Shown here piece after piece: positions 18,028 through 27,648 of a DNA stretch of 64,000 bases. Origin of the DNA: Betaproteobacteria bacterium (GTDB lineage: Bacteria; Pseudomonadota; Gammaproteobacteria; Burkholderiales; Rhodocyclaceae); the NCBI GenBank assembly GCA_016709965.1, contig JADJLT010000001.1, forward strand, positions 804,501 through 868,500. The letters run 5' to 3'. The number at the start of each line of letters is the position of its first letter. The stretch's first letter is position 1. The position numbers and the translations under genes are program-made. Below the pieces are notes generated by a model that did not search any database, was not told the origin of the DNA, and saw nothing but the letters and a program-made list of their open reading frames with translations.

Positions 18028-20241
18028 TCATTGACCTGGTCGCAAACGCTTCAGCAGCAAGGAGTTCGAGACCACCGACACCGAACTCATCGCCATCGCC
18101 GCCCCTGCCACCACCGGGTTTAGCCACCCCAAGGCAGCAAGCGGGATTCCCAATACATTGTAGATGAAAGCAAAGAAAAGATTTTGGCGGATTTTCCCCA
18201 AGGTGGCCGCCGATAGGTCGATTGCGTCGACGACACCGCACAGATCACTACGAATCAAAGTTAAATCAGCAGCCTCAACCGCGGCATCGGATCCCGCCCC
18301 AATGGCAAAGCTGACATCGGCAGCCGCCAAGGCCGGTGCATCGTTGATGCCGTCACCGACCATCGCCACCAGCCCACCGGCAGTCTTCAATTCATTGATA
18401 GCTGCCGCCTTGTCGCCGGGCAGAATACCGGCCCGATATTCATCAATCCCGGCCTCGGCGGCAATTGCCGCTGCGGTTGACACATTGTCACCCGTGAGCA
18501 TGACGACACGAATGCCGCGCGCGCGCAAGCGCCTGACCGCCTCACGCGATGTTGGCCGCAAGGCATCGGCGATGGCAAACAGTGCCAGGGTCAGCCTCCC
18601 CTCGGCCAGCACCACGACCGTTTTTCCAGTCCGCTGCAGCGCGACGACGACCGGATCGGCATCCAGCCCCAACCAGCTTGGTGACCCCAGGCGCAACATC
18701 CGCCCAGCGATTTCACCTTCCACACCGTGCCCGGCAAAAGATTTGAAATTTGCCACCTTTTCCCGGTTGACCGCGGGAGTCGCCGTTGCGTCAATCGTTG
18801 CCTCCGCCGACACAGCCAGGGTCTTGGAACCAGCGGAGACGATGGCCCGCGCCAGCGGATGCTCCGAATTTTGCTCAAGCGCACCAGCCAGCCCAAGCGC
18901 CTCCTCGCGCGTTGCAGCAAGTGCCACCACATCGGTGACCTGCGGCGTACCGCAAGTCAGGGTCCCGGTTTTATCCAGCGCCAGTACCGTAATTTTTTCG
19001 GCACGTTCAAGGGCTTCTGCATTCTTGACCAGAATGCCGGCCCTCGCCCCCTGACCGGTACCAACCATGATCGCCGTCGGCGTGGCCAACCCAAGCGCGC
19101 ACGGACAGGCAATGACCAGTACGGCAACCGCATTCACCAATGCCACTGAAAACTGGCCCGAATACCACCACCAGCCGGCCAATGTCAGCAGCGCAATGGC
19201 GCAAACCGTCGGCACGAAGATCGCCGAAATCCGGTCGGCCAGTCGTTGCACCGGCGCCTTGGACCCCTGCGCCTCGCCCACCATCCGGATAATGCCGGCC
19301 AGCAAGGTATGTTCGCCGACGCCAGTCGCCCGGCAGCGCATCGCACCCTGACCGTTGGCGGTGGCGGCAAATACCTTGTCGCCAATGTGCTTGCCCACGG
19401 GCATGCTCTCACCCGTCAACATGGCCTCATCGACACTCGATTCGCCGTCAACCAACTCGCCGTCAACTGGTACGCTTTCCCCGGGACGAACCAGAAAAAT
19501 ATCCCCCGGCATCAACGCCTCGACCGGCATATCAACCCACTCGCCGTTGCGCTCTACCAGTGCCGTCCGGGGCTGCAAACGGATCAGCGACTCGATCGCC
19601 TCCGAGGTGCGCGCCTTGGCCCTTGCCTCCAGCAACTTGCCGAGCAGGACCAGCGTGATCACCGCCGCGCCACCTTCGAAATAAACGTGCTGATCCAGCC
19701 CGAACACGGTTACCACGGCCGAAAACCCCCACGCCATGCTGGTACCGAGTGCAACCAGCACATCCATGTTGGCGCCGCCGCCCTGCAGCGATTTATAGGC
19801 ACCATCATAGAAACGCCAGCCGATCCAGAACTGTACCGGCGTCGCCAGCGCCAGTTGCAGCCAGCGCGACAACTCGTTTTGATGACCGTGTTCGCCGAAC
19901 ATGAAGAGCATCTGGCCAACCAGCGGCAGGGTCAGCACCACGGCAATCCAGAAACGGCGGATTTCACCATGATAGACGCGCTGCTTCTCCGCTTTTTCAC
20001 GCTCACGTGTCTGACTGTCGACCATGGCGGCGGTGAATCCCGCCTTGGCCACGGCAGCAACCACGGCTGACTCATCCACCTCCGCCGACAGGCGAACGCG
20101 CGCCCGTTCAGCCGCCAGATTAACGTTGGCCTGCATACCAGCCTGCCGATTCAGCACCTTTTCAAGGCGGGCCGAACAGGCGGCGCAGGTCATACCGCCA
20201 ATGGCAAATTCAACGACCCGGCTTTTGTCAGGTTCGTTCAT
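18028..20241 (-). CDS. copA: Copper-translocating P1B-type ATPase (CopA/CcoI)
   Basis: 737 residues. N-terminal HMA domain with GMTCAAC, membrane CPC motif (VIACPCALG), phosphorylation motif DKTGT and hinge GDGINDAPAL. Exports Cu(I), or supplies it to cbb3 oxidase as CcoI; the neighbouring SafE-like protein, hemN and fnr favour the respiratory role. A copy of the dispersed repeat (18745-18779) lies in frame in the nucleotide-binding domain, coding for about residues 488-499 (AVNREKVANF). The stop codon region of the SafE gene lies just upstream. Confidence 0.9.
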   Translation of the reverse strand: MNEPDKSRVVEFAIGGMTCAACSARLEKVLNRQAGMQANVNLAAERARVRLSAEVDESAVVAAVAKAGFTAAMVDSQTREREKAEKQRVYHGEIRRFWIAVVLTLPLVGQMLFMFGEHGHQNELSRWLQLALATPVQFWIGWRFYDGAYKSLQGGGANMDVLVALGTSMAWGFSAVVTVFGLDQHVYFEGGAAVITLVLLGKLLEARAKARTSEAIESLIRLQPRTALVERNGEWVDMPVEALMPGDIFLVRPGESVPVDGELVDGESSVDEAMLTGESMPVGKHIGDKVFAATANGQGAMRCRATGVGEHTLLAGIIRMVGEAQGSKAPVQRLADRISAIFVPTVCAIALLTLAGWWWYSGQFSVALVNAVAVLVIACPCALGLATPTAIMVGTGQGARAGILVKNAEALERAEKITVLALDKTGTLTCGTPQVTDVVALAATREEALGLAGALEQNSEHPLARAIVSAGSKTLAVSAEATIDATATPAVNREKVANFKSFAGHGVEGEIAGRMLRLGSPSWLGLDADPVVVALQRTGKTVVVLAEGRLTLALFAIADALRPTSREAVRRLRARGIRVVMLTGDNVSTAAAIAAEAGIDEYRAGILPGDKAAAINELKTAGGLVAMVGDGINDAPALAAADVSFAIGAGSDAAVEAADLTLIRSDLCGVVDAIDLSAATLGKIRQNLFFAFIYNVLGIPLAALGWLNPVVAGAAMAMSSVSVVSNSLLLKRLRPGQ
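18745..18779 (+). repeat. Dispersed repeat, copy 4, inside copA
   Basis: Core TTTTCCCGGTTGACCGCGGG with GAAATTTGCCACC before it. Lies within the copA reading frame without breaking it. Confidence 0.7.
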
Positions 20242-20278
20242 TGAGTCCTCAACAGGGTTTTCATCGCGCTTTTCGAGG

Positions 20279-20950
20279 CTAGAGCAGGCCTGTCAGGCGC
20301 ATCAGCCCGACAAAACCGTAGAGACCAAAGCCCAGCACCAACAGCCCGGACAACATTCGTACGACCGGGCGACGCACGAATTCGTTCAGCCTGGCCAGAA
20401 CAATGCCCGCCAGCAACAGATTGGGGAAAGTGCCAAGGCCGAAGGCCAGCATCATCAAGGCACCTCGGCCAGCTGAACCAGCGGTCAATGCGCTGGCCAA
20501 TGCGCTGTAAACAAGACCACAGGGCAACCACCCCCACAGCAAGCCCAAAGGAAAAGCCTGGCCAACACTGCGCGCCGGAATAAACCGCCGGGTCAGTGGC
20601 TGCAAATGTCGCCACAGCGTCTGACCGGCCCGCTCGGTAAATGCCAGCGCCCTGGTGACGCCCAGCAAGTAAAGGCCCAACGCCACCAGCATCAGGTTGG
20701 CGATGAAATAGAGAATCAGGCGTGCGGGAACCTGCCCCTCCAGCCCCATACTAGCCGCGCCCAAGGCTCCCGCAATCGCCCCTGCCGTCGCGTAGGAAAG
20801 AATTCGCCCGCTGTTGTAAGCAATATGCATGGACCAGCGCGCCGGCGCTCCCATGGAGAGGGCGCCTACAATGCCACCGCACATGCCGACGCAGTGCGTA
20901 CCTCCCAACAAACCAACGAGAAAAAGGGCGAGATAGCCGGAATCAGGCAT
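20279..20950 (-). CDS. SafE/TauE-family membrane protein
   Basis: 223 residues, about six transmembrane helices, with GGTHCVGMCGG near the N terminus and LLWGWLPCGLVYSALA in the middle: the Cys-rich helices typical of the sulfite exporter TauE/SafE-like proteins found beside cbb3-oxidase assembly and copper ATPase genes. A metal-handling or maturation role is inferred from those neighbours; no direct evidence for sulfite export. Confidence 0.82.
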   Translation of the reverse strand: MPDSGYLALFLVGLLGGTHCVGMCGGIVGALSMGAPARWSMHIAYNSGRILSYATAGAIAGALGAASMGLEGQVPARLILYFIANLMLVALGLYLLGVTRALAFTERAGQTLWRHLQPLTRRFIPARSVGQAFPLGLLWGWLPCGLVYSALASALTAGSAGRGALMMLAFGLGTFPNLLLAGIVLARLNEFVRRPVVRMLSGLLVLGFGLYGFVGLMRLTGLL

Positions 20951-21014
20951 CGTGCAAACCAGTAGTCACCGAAGTGGGCAGTTTACCCCGCCCACCCGGC
21001 ACGACGCACGGCAA

Positions 21015-22433
21015 TCAGATGACTTTGGAGTAAGTCGCGCGCTGACGCCCGGCCCGCAGATAGCGGTCGAAAACCATGGAAATGATGCGCACCAGCAAGC
21101 GGCCTGGTGGCAGAACGGTAATCCATTCTTGATCAATCTTGAGCAAACCGGCCTGTTCCATTTCCTTCATGTCGCCTAGTTCGGCTTCGAAATACGAACG
21201 GAAGTCGATCAGATGGGCGCTTTCGATGCTCTCGATGGAAAGCTCGAAATGGCACATCAGGGCCTGAATAATGGAGCGACGCAGAATGTCATCAGCCGTC
21301 AACTCGATACCACGGAAGACCGGCAACTCGGCACTATCAAGGCGATCGTAATACTCGTCTGCCGTCTTGACGTTCTGGTAGTAAGTCGGCCCGACCTTGC
21401 TGATCGACGAAATGCCAAAAGACAACATGTCGCAATCGGCATACGTCGAATAGCCCTGGAAATTCCGGTGCAGACGCCCCTGTCGCTGGGCAATCGCCAG
21501 TTCGTCGTCCGGCTTTGCAAAGTGATCCATGCCGATGAAGACATAACCGGCATCGGTCAGTTTCTTGATCGCCAACGCCAGAATCTGCAGCTTGGTGTCG
21601 GCCGAAGGCAGGTCGGCATCGTTGATCCGGCGCTGCGGCTTGAACATGCTGGGCATATGCGCGTAGTTGTAGATCGACAGACGATCCGGATCCATCGCCA
21701 ACACACGTTCGATCGTTCGATTGAAACCCATCACCGTCTGGTGCGGCAAGCCATAGATCAGATCAACCGATACCGACTTGAAGCCGTTGGCCCGCGCGTC
21801 CCGAATCACGCTGTAGGTCTCTTCTTCACTCTGCACGCGGTTGACGGCAAGCTGCACACGCTCATCGAAATCCTGAACACCGACGCTCATACGGTTGAAA
21901 CCGAGTTCGCCGAGCAAGGCAACCGTTGCTGTATCCACTTTGCGCGGATCAACTTCGATTGAATACTCGCCGCCATCCAGCAATTTGAAATGCTTGCGGG
22001 TTTCCCGCATCAACTGTCGCATTTCATCGTGCGACAGAAAGGTCGGCGTACCGCCGCCCCAATGCAACTGGATCACCTCGTGCTCGCCATCGCGACCTTC
22101 CAGCGCCGCAGCCTGAATATCCAATTCCTTGGCCAGATACTTCAGGTACTTTGCACTGCGCCCGTGATCCTTGGTAATGATCTTGTTGCAAGCGCAGTAG
22201 TAGCAAATAGTGTTGCAGAAAGGGATGTGGAAGTATAATGATAGCGGTCGACTTATCCCGCCGATGTTCCGCTTGCCAAGCCACAGCTTGGCTGCTTCAG
22301 AGTCGAAAGCTTCGACAAAGCGGTCTGCGGTGGGATAGGACGTGTAGCGAGGGCCGTTTACATCGAAACGGCGAATGATCTGAGGATCAAAGACGAGGTT
22401 TTCAGTCGCGAAATTCATTGGACATGGCATCAA
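21015..22433 (-). CDS. hemN: Oxygen-independent coproporphyrinogen III oxidase
   Basis: 472 residues. Radical-SAM enzyme for anaerobic heme synthesis; the cluster motif C-x3-C-x2-C is seen in FCNTICYYCACNK. The length and the HWGGGTPTFL and VGVQDFDE segments are those of true HemN. Start could be any of three close Met codons (22433, 22430 or 22418), none with a clear ribosome site; MNFATENL is the likeliest by family alignment. An FNR-type box (22473-22486) lies between it and the divergent fnr gene. Confidence 0.93.
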   Translation of the reverse strand: MMPCPMNFATENLVFDPQIIRRFDVNGPRYTSYPTADRFVEAFDSEAAKLWLGKRNIGGISRPLSLYFHIPFCNTICYYCACNKIITKDHGRSAKYLKYLAKELDIQAAALEGRDGEHEVIQLHWGGGTPTFLSHDEMRQLMRETRKHFKLLDGGEYSIEVDPRKVDTATVALLGELGFNRMSVGVQDFDERVQLAVNRVQSEEETYSVIRDARANGFKSVSVDLIYGLPHQTVMGFNRTIERVLAMDPDRLSIYNYAHMPSMFKPQRRINDADLPSADTKLQILALAIKKLTDAGYVFIGMDHFAKPDDELAIAQRQGRLHRNFQGYSTYADCDMLSFGISSISKVGPTYYQNVKTADEYYDRLDSAELPVFRGIELTADDILRRSIIQALMCHFELSIESIESAHLIDFRSYFEAELGDMKEMEQAGLLKIDQEWITVLPPGRLLVRIISMVFDRYLRAGRQRATYSKVI

Positions 22434-22472
22434 AAAGTGGATTGATTATGTTCGGATGGCGCAATTTTACGG

Positions 22473-22486
22473 TTGACATGGATCAA
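22473..22486. promoter_or_regulatory. FNR/ANR box between hemN and fnr
   Basis: TTGACATGGATCAA matches TTGAT-N4-ATCAA with one change. Placed 40 bases before hemN and 18 before fnr, it fits anaerobic control of hemN and autoregulation of fnr. Confidence 0.7.
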
Positions 22487-22503
22487 GCTAACTCAGGTTG
22501 CCA

Positions 22504-23247
22504 ATGCCTCAAACACGCACGCTAAATCAGGATATGTCGCTGTCGGAGATCAAGACAGCCTGCTCCAATTGCAATCTTCGCGAATTGTGCCTGCCTTTTG
22601 GCCTCAGCGTCGAGGAACTTGAACGACTCGACGATCTGGTCTCCACTCGTCGCCGCATCAAGCGTGGCGATCACCTGTACCGTGCCGGTGAAGAATTTGA
22701 TGCCATTTATGCCATTCGCAGCGGTTTTTTCAAGACCGATGTGCTGCTCGAAGATGGCCGCGACCAGGTCACGGGTTTCCAGATGGCCGGTGAACTGCTC
22801 GGTCTTGATGGCATCAGTACCGAACACCACACCTGCAACGCCATTGCGCTGGAAGACAGCGAAATCTGCGCAATTCCGTTTTCCCGCCTCGAAGTCCTTT
22901 CACGGGAAATTCACTCGCTGCAACGTCAGTTCCACAAGGTCATGAGCCGCGAAATCGTTCGTGACCACGGGGTCATGATGCTGCTGGGCACCATGCGCGC
23001 CGAAGAACGACTCGCCGCCTTCCTGCTCAATTTGTCACAGCGCTTCACCGCTCGCGGCTTCTCGCACGCCGAATTTTAGCTGCGCATGACACGCGAGGAA
23101 ATCGGCAGCTACCTCGGCCTCAAACTGGAAACTGTCTCGCGTGCTTTCTCCAAGTTTCAGGAAGAAGGCCATATCGCCGTACAGCAAAAACACATTCGAA
23201 TTCTCAACGTCAACGGGCTAAAAGCCCTGATGAACCACCGGGCCTGA
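22504..23247 (+). pseudogene. fnr: FNR-type regulator interrupted by an in-frame amber codon
   Basis: The frame from ATG 22504 to TGA 23245-23247 encodes a full-length FNR/ANR (247 codons) but has a TAG at 23077-23079. Before it are the four [4Fe-4S] cysteines (20, 23, 29, 111), cyclic-nucleotide-like barrel and dimer helix; after it is the intact helix-turn-helix (LRMTREEIGSYLGLKLETVSRAFSKFQ) and C terminus. A 191-residue product would sense oxygen but not bind DNA. The downstream part is perfectly conserved, so the stop is recent, read through, or a sequence error. Confidence 0.88.
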
Positions 23248-23256
23248 GCGAAACCA

Positions 23257-23853
23257 TCAGCGTAGCTGGGCAAGTCCTGAAGCTCGCCGGACAATACGCT
23301 GCAATAGCAATTCAGCATGCCGCCGGCCGGCGCTTGAGTCACCCGGCGAGCGGTACGCCATCCTGACATTCGACGAAACATCGCCCAGCAGCGTGTAGAG
23401 GGCGATCGACAGCGGACATAGCGTCAGTTGCGCCGGATCTTCGTGAACCAGTTCACCGGCCAGTACGCTGCTGCAAAACTGGACAATTTCCGCTTCGCCA
23501 TAAGGAATTGCGTCTTTATCAGCGCTCGTGCGGGCCAGCATGGCCCGAAACGGGAGAATGCTACCAACCACCAGCCCTTCGCTCTCGATGGCCTCGACCA
23601 GCCCTTCATGGGCGACCTGAAAACTGGAATTCGCAACCCGGACGACGACCGCATCGCCGGCAATTGAGCGGAGTGGCAGGCACAGCATGCCAAGGAAAAC
23701 CAGAAAAAAAAGGGACGCCTGGAGGGGCGTCCCGAACAGATGCGATGACGACATCTGACGCAAGTGATCTTTTGCCGGGCGGACACGCATGCAATCATGC
23801 CGCCCCGCGAAAAAGCTCCAATCCTGACTGTCAGGGCTAAGCGCAGAAAACAT
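23257..23853 (-). CDS. Exported DUF302-like protein
   Basis: 198 residues from ATG 23853, which has GAGAGG seven bases upstream. A hydrophobic signal-like segment (about residues 45-65, LFFLVFLGMLCLPLRSIAG) is preceded by an unusually long N terminus; an alternative start at 23754 (MSSSHLFG) gives a normal signal peptide. The mature part (VVVRVANSSFQVAHEGLVEAIE, then LCPLSIALYTLLGD) has the layout of DUF302 proteins, function unknown. A terminator-like hairpin lies inside the signal-peptide coding region (23704-23733). Confidence 0.55.
   Translation of the reverse strand: MFSALSPDSQDWSFFAGRHDCMRVRPAKDHLRQMSSSHLFGTPLQASLFFLVFLGMLCLPLRSIAGDAVVVRVANSSFQVAHEGLVEAIESEGLVVGSILPFRAMLARTSADKDAIPYGEAEIVQFCSSVLAGELVHEDPAQLTLCPLSIALYTLLGDVSSNVRMAYRSPGDSSAGRRHAELLLQRIVRRASGLAQLR
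23704..23733 (-). terminator. Terminator-like hairpin inside the DUF302 gene
   Basis: On the minus strand GGGACGCC, 6-base loop, GGCGTCCC, then eight T. It is inside the open frame, just where the signal peptide is encoded, so it could act as an attenuator or mark a later true start. Confidence 0.5.
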
Positions 23854-24004
23854 GCTCACCCTCTCGTCGACATAATTCGCAATCCGATAATGCTAAAGAT
23901 TCAGTTCCGGGCTGCATCAAATTTCACCTGTATTGTTCGCTACTTGACCAATACAAGCATAGCCGACAACCCGCCCGAAATTCATTCCGTCAAATCTTCA
24001 AACT

Positions 24005-24026
24005 GACGGACGCCGAAGCGTCCGTC
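24005..24026 (-). terminator. Terminator hairpin after porin gene
   Basis: GACGGACGC / GCGTCCGTC with a CGAA tetraloop, 16 bases after the porin stop codon. Confidence 0.85.
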
Positions 24027-24041
24027 GCTCTGACCTGTTGC

Positions 24042-25157
24042 TTAGAACGAGTGCTTGATACCCATCGCCAGGGCATTAACGCCAGCGCTGGTGCCTGCAC
24101 TATTACCCATCGGGTTGATGGTGTAGGCAGCATTGTTGTCATTCTTGATGTGCGCGTAGTCGGCGTACAGTTCGGTACGCTTGGACAGGGTGTAGCGTGC
24201 ACCAACACCCAGCTTCCAGGCATCAGCATCGCTCAGGGTCTTGTCCTTGACCTGACCGAACATGCCCAGCACGGAGAACTTGCCAAGCGGCACGGTGGCG
24301 CCGACGAACCAGTTGCGGCGATCGTACTTCTGGTTGGCAGCCAGGCCAAAGGCAGCGGCAGCGAATGTTGTATTGCCGCCGATGAACGAGTTCACATCAC
24401 CCTTGATGACATCGTAGAGGCCGCTGACCTTGACCACGCCGAAGTTGTAGGAAGCGCCAGCCGTAGCGACGTACAGGCGATCGTTGTTATAACCAACGGC
24501 GCGGGTCGTTTCATAGTCGAGATCGATGCTCAGCGGGCCATTTGCATAGATCAGGTTGGCCGACAGCAGACGGTCGTCGCCGTTGTTGCCGCGGGTAGGT
24601 GCGGTCATCGGCGAGTGAACGCCGTTCAGGCTGCCTTCGGCGCCTTGCGTGTTGGTGGCGGTGGCCAGAACCACGGTGAAGCCAGAGAAGGACGGCGAAA
24701 TATAGGCCAGCGCATTGGCTGCGCGGTCGTATTGGGTGGTCATCGAGGTCAGGGTGGCAACCGAGTAGTTACCGAACGGGTTGTACTTGCCGTAGATGCC
24801 GTAGCGGATGCCGTCCAGATAGCCGGCAACGACCGTACCGAAACGGCCGGTCAGGCCGACGTACTGGTGACCAGCAGAGGCCAGACCCGTATTGGTGTCC
24901 GGGCTGATACGGTATTGCAGATCGAACAATGCCTTCAGGCCGTTGCCCAGATCCTCGACGCCTTTGAAGCCGATGTAGCTCTGCGAAGCAGCGCTCTGCA
25001 GATCGTACTGCGACTGGCCGCTGGCGACCGCGCCGTTACTGCCCTGACGGAACATGACACCCATATCGACGTTGCCGTAGATGGTGACATTGGTTTGTGC
25101 AAATGCTGCACCGGATGTAACAGCCGCAACAGCCAGCGCGATTAGTTTTTTCTGCAT
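24042..25157 (-). CDS. Outer-membrane porin (Gram-negative porin, betaproteobacterial type)
   Basis: 371 residues. Signal peptide cleaved at AFA-QTN, then N-terminal strand QTNVTIYGNVDMGV characteristic of Burkholderia/Neisseria general porins, and C-terminal Phe (GIKHSF) required for outer-membrane insertion. Forms a 16-stranded trimeric diffusion channel. Codon use and a strong isolated terminator suggest high expression. Ribosome site GAGGAG precedes the start. Confidence 0.92.
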   Translation of the reverse strand: MQKKLIALAVAAVTSGAAFAQTNVTIYGNVDMGVMFRQGSNGAVASGQSQYDLQSAASQSYIGFKGVEDLGNGLKALFDLQYRISPDTNTGLASAGHQYVGLTGRFGTVVAGYLDGIRYGIYGKYNPFGNYSVATLTSMTTQYDRAANALAYISPSFSGFTVVLATATNTQGAEGSLNGVHSPMTAPTRGNNGDDRLLSANLIYANGPLSIDLDYETTRAVGYNNDRLYVATAGASYNFGVVKVSGLYDVIKGDVNSFIGGNTTFAAAAFGLAANQKYDRRNWFVGATVPLGKFSVLGMFGQVKDKTLSDADAWKLGVGARYTLSKRTELYADYAHIKNDNNAAYTINPMGNSAGTSAGVNALAMGIKHSF

Positions 25158-25450
25158 TGAAATGCTCCTCGATCATTTTGTGTGATTGAACCCTCGAAGC
25201 GTGTCCCGCCCCGTGTGAATCTCCCCCTCTTCCATCCCTGAGGACAGAGTCCAGCCATATCTATTGCGAAGCCCGTGCCAGTCGTTCCACAAGCCCCCTA
25301 AAACCTTCGAAAAGCCCGCCAACTCTCCGATTTCATTGCTTTTTTCCGGTTGACCGTGGCAATCGACTAAACAGTCGACACGTTCAATTTCTGGACAAAT
25401 GTTGCGCGTATGAGCCAAAACGAAACAGTGTGCATCGTTTAAAACAGGCA
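25158..25450. other. Intergenic region upstream of porin
   Basis: About 290 bases holding the porin leader and repeat copy 5 (25329-25360). No gene seen; an open frame opposite lacks a start signal. Confidence 0.5.
25329..25360 (+). repeat. Dispersed repeat, copy 5
   Basis: GATTTCATTGC followed by the core TTTTTTCCGGTTGACCGTGG and a final C. Confidence 0.8.
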
Positions 25451-25479
25451 AAAAAAACCCGGCCAGGCCGGGTTTTTTT
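25451..25479. terminator. Bidirectional terminator after pqqU
   Basis: Seven A, CCCGGCC, A, GGCCGGG, seven T; functions in either direction and closes the pqqU transcript. Confidence 0.85.
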
Positions 25480-25494
25480 GCTGCTACCGGGCGG

Positions 25495-27585
25495 TCAAAA
25501 GGTATAGCGGGCGCTGACGCCAGCCAGCCAGGTGCGCCCCGGCGCCGCTTCGTAATTGCGGCTATTGCTGTCGCCGACGATGACCGAGCCGACGTACTGA
25601 CGATCGAAAATATTGTCGAAGCGCAGGAAAGTCCGCAGATTCAGGTCGCCGTATTTTCGGTCAATACCGAAGCGAACATTGGCGATAGCATAGGCCGGCG
25701 CTGCTTTCTGGGTGTTGCTGTCCTCGACATAGACCTTGCTCCGGGCAATACCCTCGACGGCGGCATGAAAGCCGCTTGCCGGATGTTTCCAGGCCAGTTC
25801 GCCAAACAGCGTCTGCGCGGGGACACCCGGCAATTTGCTACCCGACTGGACAGGCACCAAATTACTGACGAAAGCCTCGTCGTAGCTGGCGTCGAGTCCG
25901 GTGTAGGCCACCCGAGTGCTGAGGTTGTTTGCCCAGCGACTATCGAGGGCGACCTCCAGGCCCCGACGCGTCGTCGGACCGGCGTTCTGGTAGGCGGTAC
26001 GGCCACCGCTGCTGGACAGCACGACCATTTCGTTGTCGGTCTTGATCTGGAAGACGGCAACATCCAGACGGGTGTCATTGCCGACGAAGGCTTTCAAGCC
26101 AGCTTCGTAGTGGGTGCTGGTTGATGGCTTCAGGCCGAAATTGAACGTACCGCCACCGCTGGAATAGAACATTTCGTTAAAGGTCGGCGCCTCAAAACCA
26201 CGGGCGGCACTGGCGTAAAGATTGACGGCCGGGGTCAGGCGGTACATGGCCGCCACGGTTGGCGTCGTCTTCTCGTAGCTAACGCTACCGCTGTCATTGC
26301 CGTTGCTCAGGAAGCGGTCATCAACATTGAAGTCGATATGGCTGTGGCGCACCCCACCGCTGAACGTCCAGCGCTCGCCCTGCCACTCGGCCTGTGCGTA
26401 CTGGTCAAAGCTGGATACGCGATCCTCTTCCAGGCGACGCAGGGTTCCCTTGACGCCCAGCGTGGTGCCGATGAAATTCTCGTAGCCACGACGGTCATCC
26501 GTGGACTGTTCGTAATCAACGCCTACCGTCGTCGTCAGCTTGCCGCCGGCCAGTTGAAAGCGTCCGATCCAGCGCGCCGAACCGCCTGCGAAATCCCGGT
26601 CGAAATCGATGATGCCGCCGGACTGCTTGACCGATGAAAGCTGTAAAAACTTGGGAATCGACTGGTACTGAATGGTCGAGCGTTGCCCGGCATAGGCCGA
26701 CAACTGCACCAGCTGCTCGCCGAAGCGGTGCTCGTAGGTCAGGCCGCCCTGGGTGTGTTCGATGCTCTTGCGCGTGTTGTAATCGATGGCCGGCTGGGCG
26801 ACGCTACGCGGATTGGCCAGATAGCCGGCCCACGACTGGCCCTGCGGATCTTCAGCATCCTGCTTAAAGCTGTTGGCAATCAAGGTCAGCTTGCCGTCTT
26901 CGGTTGGCTTGTAGGTCAGCTTGACCATGCTCTGGTCACGATCGGCCTTGCTGTGATCGCGGTAGCCGTCGGTGGCGAAATGCGAGGTGTCGATGACGTA
27001 GCCAAGACCGGCCACTTCACCTTGGGCGCTGACATCGGCCTTCCAGGTATTGTTGCTGCCGGCGACCAGGCCGCCTTCAATGCTCGGGCGCCCCTTGCCG
27101 TCCGGCGTGAAGAGCTGGATGACGCCGCCCGCATGGTTGCCATAGACCACGGCCAAGGGACCGCGCAGCACTTCGATGCGCTCGGCGCGGTCGAGATTGA
27201 AGGTGGCCGCCTGGCCTTGGCCGTCCGGCATGGAGGCCGGAATACCGTCGGCGACGAGGCGAATACCGCGCACACCAAAGGCAGAACGGGCCCCGAAACC
27301 GCGCGAGGAAATCTGCAGATCCTGCGCGTAATTCTGACGATTCTGCACCGTGATGCCGGGCACTGCGGCGAGCGCTTCGGACGCGTTAACCTTGCCCTGA
27401 TCGGCGCCAATGCGGGCAGCATCGACGACGTCGACGGAAGCCGGCAGGTCGAATGAATTGTGTTCGATCCGGCTGCCGCTGACGACGACGGAATCAAGGG
27501 TCACAGTGGCAGGTTCGGCCGCGCCGGCGATGCAGGGAAAAGTGGCGGCAAGGATCACGGCAAGGCGCGTCGGTGTATGTCTCAT
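25495..27585 (-). CDS. pqqU: TonB-dependent receptor, PqqU (YncD) type
   Basis: 696 residues from MRHTPTRLAV; signal peptide ends near AGA-AE. Plug and 22-stranded barrel. It shares long segments with E. coli PqqU/YncD, the PQQ receptor: VQNRQNYAQDLQ, DGIPA-MPDGQGQ, QYQSIP, SSSGGRTAYQNAG and YVGSVIV near the C terminus. It follows pqqD by 46 bases on the same strand, so uptake of external PQQ appears linked to its synthesis. A longer start (27627) would lie in the dispersed repeat and is rejected. Confidence 0.88.
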   Translation of the reverse strand: MRHTPTRLAVILAATFPCIAGAAEPATVTLDSVVVSGSRIEHNSFDLPASVDVVDAARIGADQGKVNASEALAAVPGITVQNRQNYAQDLQISSRGFGARSAFGVRGIRLVADGIPASMPDGQGQAATFNLDRAERIEVLRGPLAVVYGNHAGGVIQLFTPDGKGRPSIEGGLVAGSNNTWKADVSAQGEVAGLGYVIDTSHFATDGYRDHSKADRDQSMVKLTYKPTEDGKLTLIANSFKQDAEDPQGQSWAGYLANPRSVAQPAIDYNTRKSIEHTQGGLTYEHRFGEQLVQLSAYAGQRSTIQYQSIPKFLQLSSVKQSGGIIDFDRDFAGGSARWIGRFQLAGGKLTTTVGVDYEQSTDDRRGYENFIGTTLGVKGTLRRLEEDRVSSFDQYAQAEWQGERWTFSGGVRHSHIDFNVDDRFLSNGNDSGSVSYEKTTPTVAAMYRLTPAVNLYASAARGFEAPTFNEMFYSSGGGTFNFGLKPSTSTHYEAGLKAFVGNDTRLDVAVFQIKTDNEMVVLSSSGGRTAYQNAGPTTRRGLEVALDSRWANNLSTRVAYTGLDASYDEAFVSNLVPVQSGSKLPGVPAQTLFGELAWKHPASGFHAAVEGIARSKVYVEDSNTQKAAPAYAIANVRFGIDRKYGDLNLRTFLRFDNIFDRQYVGSVIVGDSNSRNYEAAPGRTWLAGVSARYTF

Positions 27586-27606
27586 GATTTTTCTACTTGT
27601 AGGTGC

Positions 27607-27648
27607 GGGAATTTCGATTTTGGCCAAAAATTCAGGTTGACCGTAGCC
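27607..27648 (+). repeat. Dispersed repeat, copy 6, at the pqqD end
   Basis: GGGAATTTCGATTTTGGCC followed by AAAAATTCAGGTTGACCGTA and GCC. It overlaps the last five codons and stop of pqqD and fills the gap to pqqU. Confidence 0.75.

Noticed and set aside
23077..23079. Pyrrolysine or other recoding of the amber codon in fnr
   Set aside because: No recoding element or relevant tRNA is visible, and FNR homologs have an ordinary residue here; error or mutation is simpler.
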